From Chloroflexota bacterium (GTDB lineage: Bacteria > Chloroflexota > Dehalococcoidia > Plut-88900): 17,348 nt of DNA. The position numbers and the translations under genes are program-made. The notes below the pieces were generated by a model, which had not been told where the DNA came from, made no database searches, and worked only from the letters and a program-made list of their open reading frames with translations. This document shows positions 1 to 6,810 of this stretch, piece by piece. The stretch covers positions 1 through 17,348 of the forward strand of contig JACZVB010000001.1 in the NCBI GenBank assembly GCA_022572865.1, given 5' to 3'. Each line of letters starts with the position of its first letter. The stretch's first letter is position 1.

Positions 1-1
1 C

Positions 2-253
2 AGTCACCAGAAAGCCAATGTGAGCATCGCCAGGGAGGGAGTGGAGGGGGCGCTTCGGGGGGGGGTGGGAGGGCTGGTCTCGGCCCCGGTAATAGCCGTG
101 CCGACAAGCGTGGGGTACGGGGTGGGGGTCCAGGGCCTGGGGGCCCTGATGACCATGCTAAACACCTGCTCTCAGGGAGTATCCGTGGTGAACATCGATA
201 ACGGATTCGGGGCCGGCTACCTGGCGTCGATAATAAACCAGGGCCATAAATAG
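2..253 (+). CDS. larB: LarB C-terminal part (pyridinium-3,5-biscarboxylic acid mononucleotide synthase), 5' end outside window
   Basis: The reading frame is open from base 2, so this is the last ~84 residues of a longer protein; the GTG at base 20 is an internal Val codon, not a start. The stretch [12 protein letters not shown], then [10 protein letters not shown] and [15 protein letters not shown], is the conserved C-terminal half of LarB, a PurE-like enzyme. By family knowledge LarB carboxylates and hydrolyses nicotinic acid adenine dinucleotide, the first step of the nickel-pincer cofactor used by lactate racemase LarA and related enzymes. PurE itself is less likely because the NIDNGFGA ending is typical of LarB. 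The residues just before the conserved core ([15 protein letters not shown]) depart from the usual AGMEGALPSVVGG pattern. LarC, LarE and LarA are not in the window and may lie upstream. Confidence 0.85.
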   Translation, partial: SHQKANVSIAREGVEGALRGGVGGLVSAPVIAVPTSVGYGVGVQGLGALMTMLNTCSQGVSVVNIDNGFGAGYLASIINQGHK

Positions 254-268
254 GCTTGGTCCCGACAA

Positions 269-285
269 GTCCCGAGTATCGGGAC
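269..285. repeat. Perfect hairpin GTCCCGA-GTA-TCGGGAC after larB
   Basis: Seven base pairs close a three-base loop, 15 bases after the larB stop. There is no T-run on either side, so it is at best a weak terminator. The same GTCCCGA/TCGGGAC core recurs near 1750 and 2291, which makes it look like part of a dispersed repeat. The rest of 254-376 holds only a long-range 8-bp inverted pair (312-319 with 350-357) and no gene. Confidence 0.5.
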
Positions 286-376
286 AAGCTCACCACGAAC
301 GGTGGCTCCGCCCCTCTACACTTCCCGCTTTATAGAACCTTATTAAACGGTAGAGGGAAATAGGGCGCCGGCAGTC

Positions 377-604
377 TTAACCGACCTTGCGGACCTCGAG
401 CACCTCACCCGGGGCCAGGGCCACCCGGCGCACGCTCACCCCGAATTTCAGCAGCCAGTACCAAAGGGTTCCCTTGTTGATCCCCATCTCCTCGGCCATA
501 GCCGGAAGCCCCATGCGGTTATACATCTCGGGCAACAGCTCTTCTAGAGGTCTATTATAACGATCCTCGACACTACGCATGAGCTTGCTTTTTCTAGTAG
601 CCAC
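377..604 (-). CDS. Small helix-turn-helix protein, 75 aa, unknown function
   Basis: The frame is open up to a GTG at 646, but I choose the GTG at 604 because AGGAGGTGGGAGG lies directly upstream of it (5-base spacer) and would otherwise be coding. The short form starts VATRKSKLMRSVEDRYN and carries a clear helix-turn-helix: MGLPAMAEEMGINKGTLWYWL, about residues 29-49. In this, 'LPAMAEEMGI' is the first helix and 'NKGTLWYWLLKFGV' the recognition helix. This resembles small DNA-binding proteins that resemble the N-terminal HTH of transposases or MerR/Xre-like regulators. No catalytic domain is present. It stands alone on its strand between larB and the DUF6391 gene. It could be a regulator or a remnant of a mobile element; I cannot name a target. 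Confidence 0.6.
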   Translation of the reverse strand: MATRKSKLMRSVEDRYNRPLEELLPEMYNRMGLPAMAEEMGINKGTLWYWLLKFGVSVRRVALAPGEVLEVRKVG

Positions 605-765
605 AATATCCTCCCACCTCCTAAAGTTGGAATACATTAACACCACTCTCGAACCCTGTCAAGAGTCCCTCCAAACTTATCTCAAACCTATCTAATAGTC
701 TTTTTGGATTCAGTTAGAACCAGTTCAACCCTGCCAATGGATACCCCAGAATGTTCTTTTTTGCC

Positions 766-795
766 TTGACGGTGTTTTTGCCCCTTTGCTAGACT
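766..795 (+). promoter_or_regulatory. Sigma70-type promoter upstream of the DUF6391 gene
   Basis: TTGACG (766-771), an 18-base spacer ending in TGC, then TAGACT (790-795): a good -35 and a weaker -10 strengthened by an extended TG motif. Transcription would start near 802, leaving a leader of about 150 bases. The leader opens with an inverted repeat GTTAGAG (799-805) / CTCTAAC (821-827) around a GC-rich core. Confidence 0.45.
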
Positions 796-953
796 AGCGT
801 TAGAGGCGGCGGGCCCGCGACTCTAACTTCGATCCCTGCCCCGAGATCGGTCGAAATCGGGCTACTCCACGCCCCTGAATCGCCTCCGACCTCAGATGAA
901 GGCCAGAGATGGGTCGGTTTCATGAGGGCCGAGGGCTAAGGAAGGTGCATTAA

Positions 954-1454
954 ATGGCAGTTAAAAGTGGCTTCGCTCCGGTCATGGCAACCCGGCAGAA
1001 CCACGCCCTGGAGCATGCAACCATCGCGCTGATCCTCCAGCGCACGGGTGTGAACACCAAGATCGCCGGCCGGGCAGTTGCCGGCGGTTTCTACATCTAC
1101 GGCAATCTACCTACGGCCGTGGTGGAGGAGGCGGCCCATGAGGCCCTGAGGCGACTTAAGGGGGGCGAGCGTGAGCTGGCCTATTCGCCCTTTTGCGGAA
1201 CTAACCTCGCGGTGGCGGGGGCCCTGGCCGGTGTAGCGTCTATCCTGGCCATGGGAGGTCGAAACAGGCTCTTGAACTTCCCTAGAGTGCTTATCGCTTC
1301 CATGAGCGCTGTTCTGGCGGCCCAGCCCCTGGGCAAGCTGATACAGAAACACCTCACCACCAGCCCCGACATCCCTGATCTGGAGATAGCCGGGATATCG
1401 AAGTCGGGCCTGGGGCCCTGGGCCTCGCACAAAATCGAGACGATGCTCAGATAA
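954..1454 (+). CDS. DUF6391 family membrane protein
   Basis: A 166-residue protein starting at ATG after the ribosome site AAGGTG (spacer 7). I recognise the DUF6391 pattern: NHALEHATI (residues 16-24), SPFCGTNLAVAG (78-89) and TTSPDIPDLEI (135-145). Two hydrophobic segments, about residues 84-100 and 109-127, should form a hairpin in the membrane, with the NHALEH part and the short C-terminal tail on the same side. The closely spaced His/Glu residues (H17, E20, H21) could bind a metal, but this is inference; the family has no assigned function as far as I know. It stands alone, with its own promoter and a long leader, just before a tRNA gene. Confidence 0.75.
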   Translation: MAVKSGFAPVMATRQNHALEHATIALILQRTGVNTKIAGRAVAGGFYIYGNLPTAVVEEAAHEALRRLKGGERELAYSPFCGTNLAVAGALAGVASILAMGGRNRLLNFPRVLIASMSAVLAAQPLGKLIQKHLTTSPDIPDLEIAGISKSGLGPWASHKIETMLR

Positions 1455-1461
1455 CCCGCCC

Positions 1462-1491
1462 TTTATATTCATCCGCTTCGTCCTGTAAAAT
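1462..1491 (+). promoter_or_regulatory. Possible promoter of the tRNA-Arg gene
   Basis: TTTATA (1462-1467), an 18-base spacer and TAAAAT (1486-1491) lie 10 bases before the mature tRNA end, a spacing that fits a short tRNA precursor. The -35 matches only four of six consensus bases. Confidence 0.35.
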
Positions 1492-1501
1492 CGTTAGGGA
1501 T

Positions 1502-1578
1502 GTCCCTGTAGCTCAGTGGATTAGAGCAACTGCCTTCTAAGCAGTGGGTCGTGGGTTCGAATCCCGCCAGGGACGCCA
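1502..1578 (+). tRNA. tRNA-Arg (anticodon TCT)
   Basis: The cloverleaf can be drawn by eye. The acceptor stem GTCCCTG (1502-1508) pairs with CAGGGAC (1568-1574), and G1575 is the discriminator, followed by an encoded CCA (1576-1578). The anticodon stem ACTGC/GCAGT (1529-1533, 1541-1545) holds the loop CTTCTAA, with anticodon TCT at 1536-1538, reading AGA. The T arm GTGGG-TTCGAAT-CCCGC (1551-1567) and the D arm GCTC...GAGC are intact. No terminator with a T-run follows; a GCC-rich short hairpin lies just after the CCA. No integrase or att-like duplication of the tRNA 3' end is seen in the window. Confidence 0.96.
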
Positions 1579-1737
1579 CCGCCTTAAGGGAGGCGTATGT
1601 CGCCCGAGGATCGGTTTCTGAGGGCTCTATTACGCGCAGAGTTGCGGACCTTCCATCGCCCTAGTTCGCTACATTAAGCCCCGCAGAAGTTTTTGCTACT
1701 TATCCGGACAATCTAGTGCTTAGTCCCTAAAGTATTG

Positions 1738-1824
1738 TGTCATTCTGAGTCCCGATACAATCGGGGCGAAGAATCTAGACCCTTCGTGGAGTTTATCCTG
1801 AGAAACGAAGGGCTCAGGGTGACA
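1738..1824. repeat. MITE-like intergenic inverted-repeat element
   Basis: The ends GTCATTCTGAG (1739-1749) and CTCAGGGTGAC (1813-1823) are inverted repeats matching at 9 of 11 positions, with the two mismatches pairing as G-U in RNA. Inside are CCCGAT/ATCGGG around a three-base loop and a perfect 8-bp pair CCCTTCGT (1780-1787) / ACGAAGGG (1805-1812). There is no transposase; this is a short non-coding element of the kind scattered through Chloroflexota genomes. It occupies the middle of the 340-base gap 1579-1918, which holds no gene. Confidence 0.65.
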
Positions 1825-1918
1825 AAAAGGAACGTTATTTATCGGACTAACCACCAGCAAGGGTGTGGAACTCGAAAGGCCCCAGGGTTGGCGAAATGCA
1901 CAGTGTCAGGAGGGAACT

Positions 1919-2242
1919 ATGATCTACGAATACAGAGTCTATACCGCTGCGCCAGGAAAGATGGAGGCCCTGCACCATCGGTTTGCCACCGTAACCCTGG
2001 ACCTGTTTGAGCGACACGGTTTAAAGGTAATAGGTTTCTGGGTGCCCGAAGGTAAAGAGGATGAGGAGCTTGCCTACATCCTGGCCTTCGATAGTGAGGA
2101 CCGGATGAAGCAGCAATGGTCCGAGTTCAGCGCCGATCCCGAGTGGCAGGCCGCCAGGGCCGAGAGCGAAAGGGACGGGGCCCTGGTGACGGGTGTCCAG
2201 AGCACCATCTTCTACCCCACGGCCTATTCTCCTTTGAAATAG
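1919..2242 (+). CDS. NIPSNAP family protein (first copy)
   Basis: 107 residues. I start at ATG 1919 because AGGAGGG lies 6 bases upstream and because the paralogue at 5192 starts with the same MIYEYR; the frame is open further upstream to 1865, but that extension runs through the ribosome site. The fold is a single dimeric alpha/beta-barrel (ferredoxin-like) domain: MIYEYRVY at the start, a central GFWVPE and AYILAFDS pair of strands, and STIFYPTAYSP at the end. NIPSNAP domains occur beside many catabolic enzymes. Their reaction is generally unknown, though the fold is shared with small heme- or substrate-binding monooxygenases. No neighbour lies on the same strand within 1.7 kb, so this copy is monocistronic. 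Confidence 0.85.
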   Translation: MIYEYRVYTAAPGKMEALHHRFATVTLDLFERHGLKVIGFWVPEGKEDEELAYILAFDSEDRMKQQWSEFSADPEWQAARAESERDGALVTGVQSTIFYPTAYSPLK

Positions 2243-2280
2243 CCGCGTAACCTGCAAAGCAGCGATCTGGGAGACGAAGA

Positions 2281-2316
2281 AAGGGGGGAGTCCCGGTGTA
2301 TCGGGACTCCCCCCTT
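2281..2316. terminator. Bidirectional terminator-like hairpin between converging genes
   Basis: A perfect 14-bp stem (2281-2294 with 2303-2316, AAGGGGGGAGTCCC and its complement) closes an 8-base loop that can pair two bases further. It sits in the 133-base gap between the NIPSNAP stop and the stop of the minus-strand lipoprotein gene. CACTTTTCTC follows on the plus strand and TTTCTTCG on the minus strand, so it may end both messages. Confidence 0.75.
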
Positions 2317-2375
2317 CACTTTTCTCGGCAATCCTATGTTTTCTTTCGCATCACTTCGAACTAACGGCTAATCAC

Positions 2376-3680
2376 CTATTCCTGTAGGAACTGCTGGTAA
2401 ATCTCGGCTAGAGCGTCGAGATTGAGACCGAGCCACTTCTCGTCCACTACCACCATTCTCTCCAGGGCTATGGGAGAGGTCGGCAGAGCAGCGATCAGGT
2501 CAGCCGGCAGCGTCGACACAAAGGGCAGGGCGTCGGCGTGTATCGGCCCGTAGGTGATGTACCGGGAGATCTCAAAGCCGATCTCCGGGAATCCCATCCA
2601 GGCCAGGTACAGCTCCGCCAGATGCTTGTTAGGCGTACCCTTGGTGAGGTAGAAGACGCTGGTCTGGTTCAGGTGACCACACTCGTAGCAGTAGTAGAGG
2701 TCCTTGCCCTCGTCGGTCTGCTGGGCGTTCCAGATCCGCCCGTTCCACGCCGAGCACATGTCCAGCTCGCCGCTGATGAGGAGCTGCGGGCAGTCGGTCC
2801 CACCGTGCCACCACACCTGGATATCGGGTTTGATCACCCGCAGGTGCGCCATGGACTCGGCAACCTGCGCATCGGTCAAAGCGGCAATGCCTGCCTTGAG
2901 CTCACTGCTTTCCAGAATCTCGGGGTGCAAAGCAAACTGGGCAAAGAAGAGATTCTCGTTAGGCCGGTCTCCCAGAGACCGCCGGCCGGGGAAGTTCTCC
3001 ACGTCCCAGAAGTCCGCCCAGCTCTTGGGCGCTCCCTCATGATTGGGGAAGCTCGTCAGGCTGTAGGCCAGGCCGGTGGACCACAGGATGCCGGCGCCGC
3101 CGGTCCACTCCGTCTTGGCAACCTCAGGCCAGCCGTCCAGGTAGCCGTTGTGGTAGGCGGGGGTCAGAACTTCCAGGTCACCCGTGGGTCCCAACTGGTA
3201 CACGGCCCGGGTGCCGGAGTCAACTACGTCCCAGGTCACGTTCCCGGTCTCAGACTGTGCGCGAATCTTCGCGTACTCCACCGGGCTGTCTTCGATGATC
3301 TCGATGTTGAACTTCGCGGTGAAGGGGATCATGACGCCCTGGCGAATCGCCGCCTGCCATGCGCCGCCCCAGCTAACTTCCGTAAAGCTCTCACCGTTGT
3401 GGTGCTGTAAGGCTTCCTCGATCTCTTCGAGGGTAGCCGGGTTCTCCGCCGTCCACTCATCTTCCGTCCTTATTGTGGCCACCGCCGGCATTGCCGTAGG
3501 CGCAGGCGCTGCAGGCACCGCCGTGGGCGCAGGCGCTGCAGGCACTGCCGTAGGCACAGGAATCAGTGTAGGCACGTCGTCCTCGCCGCAGGCCGCAGCT
3601 ATAAGCACCAGCAACAGCACTAGGCTGAGTAAGCCTACGATGGCCCGGCGCCTGGTTATCCTAATCATTTTAGATCTCAT
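2376..3680 (-). CDS. Extracellular solute-binding lipoprotein (PotD-like ABC transporter component)
   Basis: 434 residues from ATG 3680, with AGGAGG four bases upstream. The N-terminus is a lipoprotein signal: RITRRR, a hydrophobic run, and cleavage before C31 (IAAAC). A Pro/Ala/Thr-rich linker to about residue 68 follows, then a periplasmic-binding-protein fold of the iron/spermidine-putrescine class. Recognisable parts are VSWGGAWQAAIRQGVMIPF (102-120), WDVVDSGTRAVYQL (150-163), LAYSLTSFP, the ENFPGRRSLGDRP block (228-240), and LISGELDMCSAWNGRI (301-316). It would capture a small solute, possibly a polyamine or another cation, outside the membrane and pass it to an ABC permease, but no permease or ATPase is present in the window. 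Oddly, the mature domain holds four cysteines (297, 309, 331, 334), two of them in YYCYECGH. Confidence 0.88.
   Translation of the reverse strand: MRSKMIRITRRRAIVGLLSLVLLLVLIAAACGEDDVPTLIPVPTAVPAAPAPTAVPAAPAPTAMPAVATIRTEDEWTAENPATLEEIEEALQHHNGESFTEVSWGGAWQAAIRQGVMIPFTAKFNIEIIEDSPVEYAKIRAQSETGNVTWDVVDSGTRAVYQLGPTGDLEVLTPAYHNGYLDGWPEVAKTEWTGGAGILWSTGLAYSLTSFPNHEGAPKSWADFWDVENFPGRRSLGDRPNENLFFAQFALHPEILESSELKAGIAALTDAQVAESMAHLRVIKPDIQVWWHGGTDCPQLLISGELDMCSAWNGRIWNAQQTDEGKDLYYCYECGHLNQTSVFYLTKGTPNKHLAELYLAWMGFPEIGFEISRYITYGPIHADALPFVSTLPADLIAALPTSPIALERMVVVDEKWLGLNLDALAEIYQQFLQE
3499..3552 (-). repeat. 27-bp tandem repeat, two copies, in the lipoprotein linker
   Basis: Units 3499-3525 and 3526-3552 match at 25 of 27 bases and encode two copies of a nine-residue Ala/Pro/Thr unit (APTAVPAAP on the minus strand). 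Such a repeat can change copy number and so linker length. Confidence 0.75.
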
Positions 3681-3704
3681 ACATCCTCCTAGCTTTCCCT
3701 AGGC

Positions 3705-3725
3705 TCAGGACCACACAGGTCCTGA
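3705..3725 (-). promoter_or_regulatory. Hairpin or operator-like palindrome upstream of the solute-binding lipoprotein gene
   Basis: TCAGGACC-ACACA-GGTCCTGA is a perfect 8-bp inverted repeat ending 24 bases before the lipoprotein start. It could be an operator for the transporter gene or a hairpin in its leader; I found no convincing -10/-35 pair to decide. The rest of 3681-3914 holds no gene I can support. Confidence 0.4.
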
Positions 3726-3914
3726 CTCAAACTATCCATCCTATCCGGAGCACTATTGCAAGCTACATAGGCAAACTCCCATTTTTAGGATTTCAGAGAT
3801 TGTAATAAGGCATTTACACTTTGTCAATGCGCTCTGCATAAATCAGTGGCACTATTTCCGCATTGTCTCCCCTCGTAGTTCCAATACCTGAATGATGAGT
3901 CGGGGTCAGAATGC

Positions 3915-3944
3915 TTGGAGAGACTGCGGCCTTGATGCTATACT
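3915..3944 (+). promoter_or_regulatory. Promoter of the M24-NIPSNAP unit
   Basis: TTGGAG (3915-3920), an 18-base spacer ending in TGC, then TATACT (3939-3944): an extended -10 with five of six consensus bases. The predicted start near 3951 gives a leader of about 65 bases before the TTG start at 4016. Confidence 0.5.
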
Positions 3945-4015
3945 CCCTCAGAATCTCAAGGAACCCTGCCGTTGAGTAAACGGGGAGGGAATCATACCTA
4001 ACGGAGGTCAGGCCA

Positions 4016-5173
4016 TTGCGAGAGAACCCTAATTTACCATTCACCACGGATGAATACCGGGGCCGGTTGGACCAGGTCCGAAAGGCTATGGATCGGGATG
4101 GGCTGGACGGCCTAATGGTCCATTCTCCAGAGAGCATCTACTACCTCACAGGCTACCATAGCGTCGGCTATTTCACCTATACAGTCCTGGTCCTCTCGGC
4201 TACGGGTGGGGCCACTATTGTGATACGAGACCTTATGAAGAAGATGGCCGAGGCCACCTCCTGGGTGGAGGATGTTCAGACCTGGACCGACCTTCAGGAC
4301 CCCATTGTTACTACTAGAAACGCACTAGAGCACCAAAAGATTCTTGGAAGGTCAGTTGGATACGACCAGCAGGCCTGGTTTTACAACATCGGACATCACA
4401 AGGCCCTGGTGGAGATGTGCGCCGATACCACCTTTAAGGAGTCGGCAGGACTTGTAGAGGCGGTGCGCAGGGTCAAGTCTCCTCAGGAAATCGAGTATAT
4501 CAGGCAGGCGGGTAAAACTTGTGATGCGGCCATGGAGGGCTGTGTCAACGCTATAGCAGAAGGGGTCACGGAGAACGATGTGGCCGCCGCCACCTACTAC
4601 AGCTCCATCAAGGCAGGGAGTGAATATCTGGGACATGCCATGCTCATAGCCACTGGCAAGAGGGGCGGCCTGGGCTTTACCACCTGGGATCGAACCCCCA
4701 TCCACAGTGGAGACCTGCTGTTTCTGGAGATGGGCGGCACCTATACGCGCTACAACGCCTGCCTCTCCAGGGGAGTTGTCGTCGGCAAACCATCGGACAT
4801 GGTCAAGCGGCTGTGTGACGCCTCCCGAGGTGCGCTGGAGCGGGCCACGGAGGCCCTGAAGCCCGGGGCCACTTCAGCCGAGGTGGACCGTGCCGCCAGG
4901 GGTTATATAGAGAAGCAAGGACTTAGTGAACACTTCAGACATCGGTGTGGTTATCTCATCGGGATAGGCTTTCCACCCGACTGGGGCGAGGGGCGGATCA
5001 TGAGCATCATCGAAAACGACGAGACCCCCCTGGAGCCAGGCCTGGTCTTCCACCTGGTGCCCGACCTCAAGATAGACGGTGAGATAGGAGTCATCTACAG
5101 CGATACTGTTCTGGTCACCGAGACCGGACACGAGCTGCTGACCAATTACCCCAGGGACCTGGTGATAAAGTAG
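4016..5173 (+). CDS. Creatinase/ectoine-hydrolase-like M24 protein lacking the usual metal ligands
   Basis: 385 residues from a TTG start. TTG is chosen because GGAGGT (4003-4008) lies seven bases upstream and no ATG gives a full N-terminus. Domains: creatinase N-terminal domain (about 12-145, with GLMVHSPESIYYLTGY) and a pita-bread M24 domain (about 155-380). In metal aminopeptidases the five ligands are D, D, H, E, E. Here the aligned positions appear to be E238 (LEMGG), C249 (YNACLSR), Y313 (CGYLIGIG), and non-acidic residues in FHLVP and SDTVLVTETG. This is the pattern of metal-independent creatinase and ectoine hydrolase (DoeA), including GFPPDWGEG. H207 and E238 match the positions of creatinase's catalytic His and Glu. 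It probably hydrolyses a C-N bond in a small nitrogen compound; the substrate is not readable. The NIPSNAP gene follows after 18 bases. Confidence 0.85.
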   Translation: MRENPNLPFTTDEYRGRLDQVRKAMDRDGLDGLMVHSPESIYYLTGYHSVGYFTYTVLVLSATGGATIVIRDLMKKMAEATSWVEDVQTWTDLQDPIVTTRNALEHQKILGRSVGYDQQAWFYNIGHHKALVEMCADTTFKESAGLVEAVRRVKSPQEIEYIRQAGKTCDAAMEGCVNAIAEGVTENDVAAATYYSSIKAGSEYLGHAMLIATGKRGGLGFTTWDRTPIHSGDLLFLEMGGTYTRYNACLSRGVVVGKPSDMVKRLCDASRGALERATEALKPGATSAEVDRAARGYIEKQGLSEHFRHRCGYLIGIGFPPDWGEGRIMSIIENDETPLEPGLVFHLVPDLKIDGEIGVIYSDTVLVTETGHELLTNYPRDLVIK

Positions 5174-5191
5174 CCCCGAGGAGGAGAGAGC

Positions 5192-5512
5192 ATGATCTAC
5201 GAGTACCGGTATTACAACATTAAAGAGGGCATGATAGCCGACTGCCATCGAGTCTTTCAGCAGACGCTAATCCCCCTCTTTAACAAACTCAACATCAAGA
5301 CCATAGCCTTCTGGGAGCCCCAGGACTCCGACGGCCGCACCTTCATCTATCTCCTGGGGTTCCAGGACGCCGCCGCAAGGGAGAAGGCCTGGGCGGATTT
5401 CGCCGGCTCGCCAGAGTGGAAGAAGACGGTTGCGGACCTGGGAGACAACGCCCCCTGGGAAAGCACTCAGTCCACGGTGCTGGTGCCCACCAGCTACTCA
5501 CCCCAACCCTGA
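5192..5512 (+). CDS. NIPSNAP family protein (second copy)
   Basis: 106 residues, ATG preceded by GAGGAGAG. It is paralogous to the protein at 1919: the same MIYEYR start, FWEPQDSDGRTFIYLLGFQD in the middle, and an STVLVPTSYSP ending. It lies 18 bases after the M24 gene and is almost certainly co-transcribed with it, so a role in the same pathway is likely, perhaps as a small oxygenase-like or ligand-binding partner. This is inference from neighbourhood and fold; the family's biochemistry is poorly known. It converges on the minus-strand amidohydrolase with only 22 bases between the stops, without an evident terminator. Confidence 0.87.
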   Translation: MIYEYRYYNIKEGMIADCHRVFQQTLIPLFNKLNIKTIAFWEPQDSDGRTFIYLLGFQDAAAREKAWADFAGSPEWKKTVADLGDNAPWESTQSTVLVPTSYSPQP

Positions 5513-5534
5513 CCCGGTCGCCCAGGGGCCCGGC

Positions 5535-6632
5535 CTAGTTCAGGCTGAGGCCATAGAGCCGGGCGGCGTTTCCTCCCACCATCAACGCCGTCTCCTCATA
5601 AGGAATGCCACGGAAGGTCTCTGCGATCACCTCCCGAGAGTGGGGAAAGGTGCCTTCGTCGTGGGGGTAGTCGCTGCCCCACATCAGGCATTCCACCCCG
5701 GTGTAGTCCCGGTTTCGCAGGCCTACGGGGTCCTCCCCGAAGGTAGCGAGGCCCTGCCGCTTGAAGAACTCGCTGGGCTGCAACTCGAGCTTAGGCCTGT
5801 GCCACATGTGCCGCTTCCGGTACAGCTCGTCCAGGGCATACAGAAGCCAGGCCAGCCACCCTATTCCGCCCTCGACCAGCACAAATCGCAGCTTAGGGTG
5901 GCGTTGCAGCGCCCCGGAGGCCACCAGCATGGTTAGGGGACTCATAGCATCTGCCATGCCCAGAGCCATGATGGTGAGGTCCTGCCCCCAGCCCTCCTCC
6001 TCGCCCAACCCCTCCGTATTGCGGTCCGTGCTGGTGAAGACGTGAAAATTCAGGGGCACTCCCAGCTCTTCCACCGCCGCCCAGAAGGGATGGTACTCGG
6101 GCCTATCGTAGGGGTGGTCCGGCATAGCCACGGGCACTGAAAGAGACCGGTATCCGATGCCGACGGCCCTCTTTGCCTCCTCGATGGCAGCCCCAACATC
6201 GATCATAGGAATAACCGCCGCTGGTATGAACACCTCTGGATGTCCGCCGAAGATCTCTAGCTGCCAGTCGTTGTAGACTCGGGCCGAAGCCGCCTGGTAT
6301 CCCTGGTCAGGCGAGGCGTAGATGTGAAAGATGCTGTTGGGATAGATCACCTCGGCGCTGACTCCGTCCAGGCCAAGGTCTGCCAGCCTCAATGCAACGT
6401 CGGCGCCCCCGCCACGATCGTCTCTGAACTCCCGGCGCCTGTCTTCATCCGTCAAACGGGTCTCCACCAGGTCCAGCCTGATGGGGGACTGGCCATCGTA
6501 CAGAATATACCTGCCGCCGTTCATTTCCACGGTATGGGGGACTTTATCGTGATATTTTTTCGGCAGCCTCTGGTACAGCTCCTCCGGCTCTTGTACGTGG
6601 GAATCAGCCGAGATTATCTTATAGCCTGCCAT
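5535..6632 (-). CDS. ACMSD-type amidohydrolase (Amidohydro_2), first copy
   Basis: 365 residues, start ATG 6632 with a weak AGGGG upstream. It is a TIM-barrel metal-dependent hydrolase/decarboxylase: ISADSHVQEP at the N-terminus (D10 and H12 at the first ligand pair), NFH with H197 at the end of a barrel strand, VEGGIGW with E254 where many relatives have His, and GSDYPHDEGTFPHS with the catalytic/metal D321. Relatives include aminocarboxymuconate-semialdehyde decarboxylase and 5-carboxyvanillate decarboxylase, but this branch is abundant and uncharacterised, so hydrolase or decarboxylase cannot be told apart. It is about as long as, and clearly paralogous to, the protein at 8012-9091. A hairpin-rich repeat separates it from the upstream operon, so it may have its own promoter. 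Confidence 0.88.
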   Translation of the reverse strand: MAGYKIISADSHVQEPEELYQRLPKKYHDKVPHTVEMNGGRYILYDGQSPIRLDLVETRLTDEDRRREFRDDRGGGADVALRLADLGLDGVSAEVIYPNSIFHIYASPDQGYQAASARVYNDWQLEIFGGHPEVFIPAAVIPMIDVGAAIEEAKRAVGIGYRSLSVPVAMPDHPYDRPEYHPFWAAVEELGVPLNFHVFTSTDRNTEGLGEEEGWGQDLTIMALGMADAMSPLTMLVASGALQRHPKLRFVLVEGGIGWLAWLLYALDELYRKRHMWHRPKLELQPSEFFKRQGLATFGEDPVGLRNRDYTGVECLMWGSDYPHDEGTFPHSREVIAETFRGIPYEETALMVGGNAARLYGLSLN

Positions 6633-6721
6633 ATCTACACCCCTAAAGCCGTACTATAAGCACCGGGCCGGGTCTACAATCAAGCCACAGGGCCCGGGTA
6701 CTCGATTGCAACACCACCATT

Positions 6722-6757
6722 CCTCTATCTTCGCTAGTATCCTTTATCTTCGCTAGT
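6722..6757. repeat. Short direct repeat upstream of the amidohydrolase
   Basis: CCTCTATCTTCGCTAGT (6722-6738) and CCTTTATCTTCGCTAGT (6741-6757) match at 16 of 17 bases with a 19-base period, about 90-125 bases before the minus-strand start at 6632. It could be a pair of regulator sites on one face of the helix or simply a repeat. Confidence 0.55.
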
Positions 6758-6810
6758 GCCTAGCAGCCGAAATCAGCGTAACGTTCGGTCGAGTGTCGTC
6801 GGAAGTGCAG

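Noticed and set aside
1502..1578. Integration site at the tRNA-Arg gene
   Set aside because: No duplicated tRNA 3' end, integrase or phage gene is visible in the window.
1735..2010. Frame running through the MITE-like repeat into the NIPSNAP gene
   Set aside because: Its first half is repeat DNA and its second half is out of frame with the conserved NIPSNAP protein.
2538..3410. 290-codon plus-strand frame
   Set aside because: Antisense to the solute-binding lipoprotein; no ribosome site and no recognisable motif.
3814..4137. 107-codon minus-strand frame in the gap before the M24 gene
   Set aside because: It overlaps both the M24 start region and its promoter, has no recognisable domain, and lacks a good ribosome site.
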